Assembly: GCA_001823505.1 (NCBI GenBank)
Contig: MHUS01000007.1
Coordinates: 28,230-39,666, forward strand
From: Candidatus Yonathbacteria bacterium RIFCSPHIGHO2_01_FULL_51_10
GTDB lineage: Bacteria; Patescibacteriota; Minisyncoccia; Phycocordibacterales; UBA1539_B
Direction: 5' to 3'
Length of the DNA: 11,437 bases
Shown here: piece by piece, positions 6,646-11,437 of the stretch
How the letters are laid out: every line of letters starts with the position of its first letter
Position numbering within the stretch: position 1 is the stretch's first letter
Notes under the pieces: generated by a model
The model's input: only the letters and a program-made list of their open reading frames with translations
Told to the model about the DNA's origin: nothing
Database searches by the model: none
Translations under genes and position numbers: made by a program

Positions 6646-7020
6646 ATGGCACTCAAAGATATCCTCAAATCAAAAAAAGCCGGCACAACGAAGGCCGCCC
6701 TCCCCAAAGAAAAACACGCGGCACCGGTCGTGGGGTCTTCCCGCGTTTCTCATACGGTCATCAAGCATCCTCGCATCACCGAGAAAGCCGCGCTTCTTTC
6801 TGAGAAAAATGTGTATGCGTTTGAGGTTGACGCGCACACGAACAAGATCGAGGTCAAAAATGCCATTAAAGAGATCTATGGCGTCACCCCCATTTCGATC
6901 AATATGGTAAATATTCCCGCAAAGAAAACCATTGTCCGCGGAAAGCGGGGGATGAAGTCAGCCATCCGCAAGGCCTACGTTACCCTAAAGAAGGGCGATA
7001 CCATTGAGTTTGCGGCATAA
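6646..7020 (+). CDS. rplW: 50S ribosomal protein L23
   Basis: L23 sits at the polypeptide exit and docks trigger factor and the signal recognition particle. The product has 124 residues where the family has about 95-100. A Lys/Ala-rich N-terminal tail of about 35 residues precedes the core, which opens HTVIKHPRITEKA (36-48) and continues with YAFEVDAHTNKIEVKNAI, YGVTPISINMV and the basic loop IVRGKRGMKSAIRKAYV. The start, ATG 6646, lies 9 nt after the rplD stop, a distance that favours reinitiation; there is no Shine-Dalgarno. Confidence 0.97.
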   Translation: MALKDILKSKKAGTTKAALPKEKHAAPVVGSSRVSHTVIKHPRITEKAALLSEKNVYAFEVDAHTNKIEVKNAIKEIYGVTPISINMVNIPAKKTIVRGKRGMKSAIRKAYVTLKKGDTIEFAA

Positions 7021-7039
7021 TCATTTTTGAGAGATCACC

Positions 7040-7894
7040 ATGAAATCCTATCGACCAACAACACCATCTCGCCGCCACACGACCACGGTCACCTATCGCA
7101 ACGTGCTCACGGCATCAAGCCCGGAGAAATCGCTCACGAAAGGACGCAAGCGCTCAGTGGGACGCAACAATGCGGGCCGTATTACTGTGCGCCACAAGGG
7201 AGGCGGACACAAGCGCCTTTTTCGCACAGTGGATTTTACCTACAACAAGAAAGACATTCCCGCAAAAGTAGAAACGATCGAGTATGACCCGAACCGCTCA
7301 AGCTTCATCGCCCTCGTGTGCTACGCAGACGGCGAGCGTCGCTATGTGATCACCCCCAAGTCGATCAAGCCCGGTGATACGTTCATCGTTTCGGACAAGG
7401 CGCCCATCACTCCCGGCAACCGAACGCTCTTGAGGAACATTCCCGTAGGAACATTTGTTTTTAACGCAGAGATACAGCCGAACGGCGGGGCGCGCATTGC
7501 CCGCTCGGCGGGGAATTATGCGGAAGTCGTCGCGCACGACGCAGGGTATGCGCACGTGAAGCTTCCCTCAACGGAAGTTCGCAAGATCCCCGACACCGCA
7601 TGGGCATCTGTTGGAGAAGTTTCCAACGACGAGCACCGTTTGCGCAATGTTGGTAAGGCGGGGCGTTCGCGCTGGCTGGGGATCCGTCCCACCGTTCGCG
7701 GGAGCGCCATGAACCCTGTGGACCACCCTTACGGTGGTGGAGAAGGACGTCAGCCGCGTGGTACTCGTTACCCAAAGACCGCATGGGGCAAGAAAACGGG
7801 TGGCGTGAAGACCCGCAAGCCAAAGAAGTACTCCAACATTCTCGTTGTTTCCCGCCGCAAGAAGCGTGGGAAGCGTTCAAAGGTGAACGGGTAG
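7040..7894 (+). CDS. rplB: 50S ribosomal protein L2
   Basis: L2 is a primary 23S rRNA-binding protein needed for subunit joining and peptidyl-transferase function. The product has 284 residues (family about 275). Diagnostic segments are GRNNAGRITVRHKGGGHKR, YDPNRSSFIALVCYADGERRYV, GGARIARSAGNYAEVVA, LPSTEVRKI and GIRPTVRGSAMNPVDHP. The highly conserved HPHGGGEGR motif reads HPYGGGEGR: the first His (residue 229) is retained and the second is Tyr (231). The C-terminus is basic (SRRKKRGKRSKVNG). Only a weak GAGAG precedes ATG 7040, in the context ATCACCATG. It ends the first tightly packed block; 241 nt separate it from rpsS. Confidence 0.98.
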   Translation: MKSYRPTTPSRRHTTTVTYRNVLTASSPEKSLTKGRKRSVGRNNAGRITVRHKGGGHKRLFRTVDFTYNKKDIPAKVETIEYDPNRSSFIALVCYADGERRYVITPKSIKPGDTFIVSDKAPITPGNRTLLRNIPVGTFVFNAEIQPNGGARIARSAGNYAEVVAHDAGYAHVKLPSTEVRKIPDTAWASVGEVSNDEHRLRNVGKAGRSRWLGIRPTVRGSAMNPVDHPYGGGEGRQPRGTRYPKTAWGKKTGGVKTRKPKKYSNILVVSRRKKRGKRSKVNG

Positions 7895-7948
7895 GAGGTT
7901 TTTTGTCAGCGCTCTTTAAAAAAGCCTTGCGCGCATTGTTGGGTTTGA

Positions 7949-8018
7949 CCATGTAGTGAAAAATGGCATTGCGCCGGTAGGCGCTGTGCTTCGCACGATA
8001 CCATTTTCTACTACGTGG
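7949..8018. repeat. 70-bp imperfect inverted-repeat element flanked by TTTGA direct repeats (rplB-rpsS spacer)
   Basis: The 18-nt end CCATGTAGTGAAAAATGG (7949-7966) pairs with 8001-8018: 15 Watson-Crick pairs, two G-U and one A-C. Inside lie two perfect small hairpins, GCGCC-GGTA-GGCGC (7971-7984) and GTGC-TTC-GCAC (7986-7996), so the RNA would fold as a three-way junction. TTTGA occurs directly on both sides (7944-7948 and 8019-8023), as a 5-bp target-site duplication would. It may be a tiny non-autonomous (MITE-like) insertion or a structured RNA control element. I saw no second copy in this window. The structure is clear; its identity is open. Confidence 0.6.
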
Positions 8019-8019
8019 T

Positions 8020-8049
8020 TTGACAGTACCCCCGAGAATCTGCTAAGAT
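8020..8049 (+). promoter_or_regulatory. Internal promoter ahead of rpsS
   Basis: TTGACA (8020-8025), an 18-nt spacer and TAAGAT (8044-8049) with an extended TGC before the -10. The predicted start is near 8056, giving a leader of about 80 nt before rpsS. It would make rpsS-rplE a partly independent transcription unit. The -35 box begins 2 nt after the inverted-repeat element and overlaps its right-hand TTTGA repeat. Confidence 0.78.
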
Positions 8050-8135
8050 GCGTGGCAAGCTCGCTTCGGGCTCCTTTTCTTTTTGTGCGTTTGAATAGTA
8101 CTCCGATTCTATGTTGGTAGCACTAGGTATTCCCT

Positions 8136-8483
8136 ATGACACGATCACTCAAAAAAGGTCCTTATGTGGACGAAAAATTACTGAAGAAAATTTCAGGCAA
8201 GAAACCCAGTACAACCGGGCTTATTAAGACATGGGCGCGTGCAAGCCAGATCGCTCCTGAGATGGTAGGGTTTACCTTCGGTGTCTACAACGGCAAAGAG
8301 CACCTTGAAGTGCTTGTCGAGGAAGATATGGTCGGACACCGCTTGGGGGAGTTTTCTCCGACCAAGAAGTTCGTACGCCATGGAGGTAAGATGCAGAAGG
8401 ATCTTGAGCAGAAGAAGAAGGAAGCCGAGATCACCGCCGCAAAGGCCGCCAAGGCTCCTGCCGCGGACGCTAAGAAGAAATAA
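8136..8483 (+). CDS. rpsS: 30S ribosomal protein S19
   Basis: S19 lies in the 30S head and forms a complex with S13 that contacts tRNA and the 50S subunit. The product has 115 residues, against the usual ~92. The core is standard (TRSLKKGPYVDEKLLKKI at the N-terminus, IKTWARASQIAPEMVG, VEEDMVGHRLGEFSPTKKF), with the common WSRRS changed to WARAS and VHNG to VYNG. The extra length is a C-terminal tail from about residue 85, KDLEQKKKEAEITAAKAAKA and on to the end, strongly Lys/Ala-rich and probably helical or disordered. A weak AGGT lies 8 nt before ATG 8136. It is the first gene after the internal promoter and lies only 3 nt before rplV. Confidence 0.97.
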   Translation: MTRSLKKGPYVDEKLLKKISGKKPSTTGLIKTWARASQIAPEMVGFTFGVYNGKEHLEVLVEEDMVGHRLGEFSPTKKFVRHGGKMQKDLEQKKKEAEITAAKAAKAPAADAKKK

Positions 8484-8486
8484 TCC

Positions 8487-8915
8487 ATGAAAGCGATCCT
8501 CTCCAACTATCGTCAGTCGCCGCGCAAGGTACGCCTTGTGGCCGGACTCGTGAAAGGCAAGCAGGTTGCGCTCGCTATCCGCGAGCTTGATGTGCTCACT
8601 AAGCGCGCCTCGCTCCCGCTCAAGAAGCTTATTGAGTCTGCGGTTGCGAATGCGCGACACAATGGAGACATTGCCGCGGAAGATTTGGTGGTCAAGAGCA
8701 TGCGCGTGGACAAAGGAGTGACCATGAAGCGCTCCATGCCACGAGCCCGCGGCAGCGCCTCGCGTATCAACAAACGTGCAAGCAATATCGTGCTTGAGCT
8801 GGGACTTGTGGGGAAGGGCGCTCTGCCCGCGGGGAAGGAAATGAAGCCTTCAAAGGAAGCTCCAGCAAAGAAAGCTGCCGTAGCCAAAAAGGCGACCAAG
8901 AAAGCCGCAAAATAA
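8487..8915 (+). CDS. rplV: 50S ribosomal protein L22
   Basis: L22 binds all 23S rRNA domains, and its long beta-hairpin lines the exit tunnel at the macrolide-sensitive constriction. The product has 142 residues, about 30 more than the core. Diagnostic segments are NYRQSPRKVRLVAGLVKGK (7-25), LKKLIESAVANARHN (45-59) and the tunnel hairpin MKRSMPRARGSASRINKRAS. The C-terminal ~30 residues form a Lys/Ala-rich tail (AKKAAVAKKATKKAAK). The start at 8487 lies 3 nt after the rpsS stop, so translation is probably coupled; there is no Shine-Dalgarno. Confidence 0.97.
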   Translation: MKAILSNYRQSPRKVRLVAGLVKGKQVALAIRELDVLTKRASLPLKKLIESAVANARHNGDIAAEDLVVKSMRVDKGVTMKRSMPRARGSASRINKRASNIVLELGLVGKGALPAGKEMKPSKEAPAKKAAVAKKATKKAAK

Positions 8916-8924
8916 TTTCAAACC

Positions 8925-9611
8925 ATGACTCATATCGTACATCCCTACGCTCACCGCCTCGGCATCATCAAGGACTGGAAGTCCCGTTGGTTTGGCGTGC
9001 CGGGTAATTACAACGGAGCGCTTCGTGGCGATGTCCTCTTGCGTGAGTACCTCACGAAGCGCTTGCGCGGCATGTACATTGGCGGTATTGAGATCGAGCG
9101 TAATCAAAAAACCTTTCGTCTGATCATTCGCACGTCACGTCCTGGCATGCTCATTGGCCGCAGCGGTGAAGGATCCGCAAAGCTTCGCGCCGATATTATG
9201 AAGATGGCACAGCGGGCGAAGATCGAATTTCCCAAAGATTTTCATCTCGACATCGAGGAGATCAAGTCGCCTGAGTCCAACGCTGCCATCGTGGCGCAGA
9301 TGATCGCCGAGGGACTTGAGAAGCGCCTTCCGTTCCGTATGGTGCTCAAGCAGACCATGGAAAAGGTCATGGCAAACAAAGATGTGCGCGGCGCCAAGCT
9401 CGCCCTCTCCGGGCGCCTTGGAGGTGCTGACATGAGCCGCAGTGAGGCACTGAAGCGTGGTGGAATCCCCCTGCAGACCTTCCGTTCAGACATTGATTTT
9501 GTCCGCGAGAAGGCGTACATGCCTTACGGTGTGATCGGCATCAAAGTGTGGATCTACAAAGGCGATGTATTTGAGAAAAAGGGTGAGAACACCCAGACCG
9601 AGGCCCGATAA
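8925..9611 (+). CDS. rpsC: 30S ribosomal protein S3
   Basis: S3 forms the mRNA entry channel with S4 and S5. The product has 228 residues, normal for the family. The N-terminus MTHIVHPYAHRLGIIKDWKS aligns with the usual MGQKVNPIGxRLGI but is divergent in its first residues. The KH-2 domain shows PGMLIGRSGEGSAKLR (73-88), with GRSG as the GxxG loop (commonly GKKG). The C-terminal domain is clear: RGAKLALSGRLGGADMSRSE, IPLQTFRSDIDF and YGVIGIKVWIYKGDVF. ATG 8925 lies 9 nt after rplV without a Shine-Dalgarno. Confidence 0.97.
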   Translation: MTHIVHPYAHRLGIIKDWKSRWFGVPGNYNGALRGDVLLREYLTKRLRGMYIGGIEIERNQKTFRLIIRTSRPGMLIGRSGEGSAKLRADIMKMAQRAKIEFPKDFHLDIEEIKSPESNAAIVAQMIAEGLEKRLPFRMVLKQTMEKVMANKDVRGAKLALSGRLGGADMSRSEALKRGGIPLQTFRSDIDFVREKAYMPYGVIGIKVWIYKGDVFEKKGENTQTEAR

Positions 9612-9620
9612 TGTATTTTC

Positions 9621-10046
9621 ATGTTATTCCCTAAGAAAGTAAAATTCAGAAAATGGCATACCATGCGGCGCAATCCCAAGCGCGGTTGGGCTGATACGCG
9701 CGGTACGACGCTCGCGTTCGGTGCGTTCGGCCTCAAGGCCGAGACCGAAGCCCGCATCCGATCAAACCAGATCGAGGCTGCACGCAAGGTTATCAGCCGC
9801 ACGCTCGGCAAGACGGGCAAGTTCTGGATCCGCATTTTCCCTGACCGTCCCTATACCGCCAAGCCCGCTGAAGTGGGTATGGGTAAAGGAAAGGGTGATC
9901 CGCAGGGATATGAATTTCAGATCAAGCCCGGACGTATTATTTTTGAGGTTGACGGGGTCACCCATGAGGTGGCGGCAGAGGCGCTCCGCAAGGCGGGGTC
10001 AAAGCTTCCGCTCAAAGCACGCCTCATAGAACGCTCCCACGGTTAA
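9621..10046 (+). CDS. rplP: 50S ribosomal protein L16
   Basis: L16 helps position A-site tRNA near the peptidyl-transferase centre. The product has 141 residues, the family norm. Family segments are MLFPKKVKFRKWH, TLAFGAFGLKA, SNQIEAARKVISR, KFWIRIFPDRPYTAKPAEV, MGKGKGDPQGYEFQIKPGRI and EALRKAGSKLPLKARLI. The residue before MGKGKG is Gly86 (codon 9876-9878). In E. coli and most bacteria this is the arginine (E. coli Arg81) that the oxygenase YcfD/RoxA hydroxylates. ATG 9621 is used; another ATG at 9611 overlaps the rpsC stop but is in a different frame. There is no Shine-Dalgarno. Confidence 0.97.
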   Translation: MLFPKKVKFRKWHTMRRNPKRGWADTRGTTLAFGAFGLKAETEARIRSNQIEAARKVISRTLGKTGKFWIRIFPDRPYTAKPAEVGMGKGKGDPQGYEFQIKPGRIIFEVDGVTHEVAAEALRKAGSKLPLKARLIERSHG

Positions 10047-10050
10047 GAGG

Positions 10051-10078
10051 TTGACGGAACGGCAAAAGCAGGTAGTAT
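10051..10078 (+). promoter_or_regulatory. Candidate internal promoter ahead of rpmC
   Basis: TTGACG (10051-10056), a 16-nt spacer and TAGTAT (10073-10078), located in the 46-nt rplP-rpmC gap, which is wider than most gaps in this cluster. The predicted start near 10085 would leave only about 8 nt before the rpmC ATG. Unlike the other promoters here it has no TG extension, so the call is weaker. Confidence 0.45.
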
Positions 10079-10092
10079 GAACGCTCATCACC

Positions 10093-10284
10093 ATGAACAC
10101 CAAAGACACCAACAATCTTCACACAGAACTCGCCGAATCACGAAAGGCGCTCTTTTCCTTTCGCACGGCTGTTACCGGTGCTAAGGTTAAGAATGTGAAA
10201 GAGGGGCGGACGATCCGCAAGAACATTGCTCGGATCTTGACCGAGCTTTCCCTACGCCGTGCAAATACACAAGTTTCTGAATAA
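10093..10284 (+). CDS. rpmC: 50S ribosomal protein L29
   Basis: L29 is a small two-helix protein near the polypeptide exit, beside L23. The product has 63 residues, typical for the family. It matches the family layout: an N-terminal helix LHTELAESRKALFSFRTAVTG (first 20 residues), a central turn, and the C-terminal signature GRTIRKNIARILTELSLRRA. The start context is ATCACCATG, shared with rplB and rplN, with no Shine-Dalgarno. Its stop lies 4 nt before rpsQ. Confidence 0.95.
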   Translation: MNTKDTNNLHTELAESRKALFSFRTAVTGAKVKNVKEGRTIRKNIARILTELSLRRANTQVSE

Positions 10285-10288
10285 TGGT

Positions 10289-10534
10289 ATGACAAAAACA
10301 ATCAACAAAAAAACCATGCAGGGAACGATCGTCTCCGACAAGATGGATAAAACCGTCGTTGTGCAGGTGAGTCGCTACGTCAAGATCCCGAAGTACAAAA
10401 AGTACGTCACTTTGCGCAAGAAGTACAAAGCGCACGACGAGAACAATGAGTACCATGTGGGGGACTCGGTAACCATCGAGGAGACACGCCCGCTTTCAAA
10501 AGACAAGAACTTCCGCGTCGTCGGGAAAGCATAA
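10289..10534 (+). CDS. rpsQ: 30S ribosomal protein S17
   Basis: S17 is a primary 16S rRNA-binding OB-fold protein. The product has 81 residues, typical for the family. The core opens MQGTIVSDKMDKTVVVQVSR and continues YKKYVTLRKKYKAHDENNEY, HVGDSVTIEETRPLSKDKNF and RVVGKA. ATG 10289 gives an N-terminus MTKTINKKT of normal length and lies 4 nt after the rpmC stop. A GTG at 10259 in the same frame would overlap rpmC by 26 nt and add an unrelated segment, so I rejected it. An internal ATG at 10316 is possible but less likely. Confidence 0.96.
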   Translation: MTKTINKKTMQGTIVSDKMDKTVVVQVSRYVKIPKYKKYVTLRKKYKAHDENNEYHVGDSVTIEETRPLSKDKNFRVVGKA

Positions 10535-10543
10535 TCAATCACC

Positions 10544-10915
10544 ATGATACAGCCTCGATCAATAGTAAAGATAACTGATAACTGCGGCGGCAAGGTGGGC
10601 CGTATTTTCAAGGTGCTTGGTTCAAGTAAGAAGCGCTATGCCGAGATCGGGGATCTCGTGGTGCTCTCGGTGCAGGTTGCCGAGCCGCGCAAGGGCGTGA
10701 AGAAAAAGGATGTGCTTCAGGCCGTGGTCGTTCGCCAGAGGAAGCCTTTTCATCGCAAGGACGGCACGTTGGTGCGCTTTGATGATAACGCGGTCGTGGT
10801 TCTCGAGAAAGACAAGAAAGACCCCAAGGGCGGTCGCGTGTTCGGGCCGATCCCGCGCGAGCTCTCTGAGCTGGGGTATCAGAAGATCGTTTCATTGGCG
10901 CCTGAAGTCGTATAA
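10544..10915 (+). CDS. rplN: 50S ribosomal protein L14
   Basis: L14 lies at the subunit interface, contacts 16S rRNA in bridge B8, and is the docking site of the silencing factor RsfS. The product has 123 residues (family 122). Family segments are MIQPRSIVKITDNCGGKVGR at the N-terminus, GDLVVLSVQVAEPRKGVKKKD, VVVRQRKPFHRKDGTLVRFD, NAVVVLEKDKKDPKGGRVFG and the C-terminal PIPRELSELGYQKIVSLAPEV. The usual DNTG/DNSG near residue 12 is DNCG. The start context is ATCACCATG, 9 nt after rpsQ, with no Shine-Dalgarno. Confidence 0.98.
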   Translation: MIQPRSIVKITDNCGGKVGRIFKVLGSSKKRYAEIGDLVVLSVQVAEPRKGVKKKDVLQAVVVRQRKPFHRKDGTLVRFDDNAVVVLEKDKKDPKGGRVFGPIPRELSELGYQKIVSLAPEVV

Positions 10916-10921
10916 CTATTT

Positions 10922-11227
10922 ATGAATATCAAAAAAGGAGACACGGTGATCATCGTCACCGGCAAAGACAAAGGAAAGAAAGGGAAAGTGCTTGAGGCAT
11001 TCCCGCTTCGTTCGCGCGTGGTGGTGGAGGGCGCCAATATCCGCAAGCGCCATGTCCGCGCACGCCGCACCGGCACCAAGGGTCAGACCGTTGAATTCGC
11101 GGCGCCGATCCATGTTTCCAATGTTATGATCGCCGATCCAAAGTCGGGCAAGCCTTCACGCGTGGGCACCAAGGAAGTGGGCGGCAAGCGCGTGCGCATC
11201 GCCAAGAAAAGTGGCGTAGAAATCTAA
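10922..11227 (+). CDS. rplX: 50S ribosomal protein L24
   Basis: L24 is an assembly-initiator protein of the 50S subunit located near the exit tunnel. The product has 101 residues (E. coli 104). The N-terminal KOW motif is plain: KKGDTVIIVTGKDKGKKGKV. It is followed by EGANIRKRHVRAR, the family signature EFAAPIHVSNVMIADPKSGK and the C-terminal GKRVRIAKKSGVEI. ATG 10922 lies 6 nt after the rplN stop. There is no Shine-Dalgarno. Confidence 0.97.
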   Translation: MNIKKGDTVIIVTGKDKGKKGKVLEAFPLRSRVVVEGANIRKRHVRARRTGTKGQTVEFAAPIHVSNVMIADPKSGKPSRVGTKEVGGKRVRIAKKSGVEI

Positions 11228-11236
11228 TATTTTCCC

Positions 11237-11437
11237 ATGAAATCGCTACGAGAAAAACAATCTGACGCCTATAAGGCACTCAAAGAAGAGTTCCATATTG
11301 CCAATGTCATGGCAGCTCCGCGCATCACCAAGGTGGTGGTGAGCACGGGCACCGGCTCCGCAAAGGACCGCAAGGCCCGCATGGAGCTCGTTATGGATCG
11401 CCTTACCAAGATCATCGGTCAGCGCCCTGCGCCCCGC
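11237..11437 (+). CDS. rplE: 50S ribosomal protein L5 (3' partial)
   Basis: L5 binds 5S rRNA in the central protuberance and contacts P-site tRNA. Only the first 67 codons are present; the window ends inside the gene, where a full-length protein would have about 180 residues. The N-terminus matches the family: LREKQSDAYKALKEEFHIAN, then the strand ITKVVVSTGTGSAKDRK and MDRLTKIIGQRPAPR, where most members have ITGQKPV. ATG 11237 lies 9 nt after rplX with no Shine-Dalgarno. The canonical next genes would be rpsN (S14) and rpsH (S8). Confidence 0.95.
   Translation, partial: MKSLREKQSDAYKALKEEFHIANVMAAPRITKVVVSTGTGSAKDRKARMELVMDRLTKIIGQRPAPR

Noticed and set aside
7724..7726. Loss of the functionally critical histidine of L2
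   Set aside because: On counting, that histidine (first of HPH) is conserved; only the second His is changed to Tyr.
8058..8081. Short hairpin (AGCTC/GGGCT) followed by a T-rich run after the rpsS promoter, as an attenuator
   Set aside because: The stem is only 5 bp with a G-U pair, and it would lie within the first nucleotides of the transcript; too weak to call.
10259..10288. GTG start for S17 overlapping rpmC
   Set aside because: ATG 10289 gives the normal S17 length; the extra ten residues are just rpmC read in another frame.

Overview
The window looks like a piece of a Patescibacteria (CPR) chromosome, probably a parcubacterial lineage. This is inference. It rests on compact ribosomal proteins with lysine/alanine-rich tails, almost no Shine-Dalgarno sequences in front of the ribosomal genes, a secreted Fn3/Ig-like protein ending in a peptidoglycan-binding domain, and TTGACA/TGCTAnnAT-type promoters. 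TAA, TAG and TGA all act as ordinary stops, so the code is standard (table 11).

Layout: positions 1-2138 hold the 3' part of a large modular surface protein (Fn3-Fn3-Ig-Ig-Ig-Fn3-linker-PG_binding), followed by a strong terminator. A probably leaderless gene for a four-helix DUF4395-type membrane protein follows (2230-2700), then an unrecognised 179-residue soluble protein (2778-3317) with the only good Shine-Dalgarno in the window, then a second strong terminator (3333-3372). A textbook promoter (3385-3412) opens the translation operon. It has a ~155-nt leader containing a terminator-like hairpin, then tuf and the S10-type cluster in canonical bacterial order: rpsJ, rplC, rplD, rplW, rplB, (241-bp gap with its own promoter), rpsS, rplV, rpsC, rplP, (46-bp gap with a candidate promoter), rpmC, rpsQ, rplN, rplX, rplE (cut by the window end).

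The genes from tuf onward form one functional unit, elongation factor Tu plus 30S and 50S proteins. Most are 3-24 nt apart, so they are likely co-transcribed and translationally coupled. Three places break the tight packing: the tuf leader, the 83-nt rpsJ-rplC spacer and the 241-nt rplB-rpsS spacer. Each carries a substantial predicted secondary structure, and these are the best candidates for undescribed cis-regulation or, at rplB-rpsS, a tiny inserted element. I found no tRNA, CRISPR array, transposase, toxin-antitoxin or defence gene. Gene content is otherwise ordinary.
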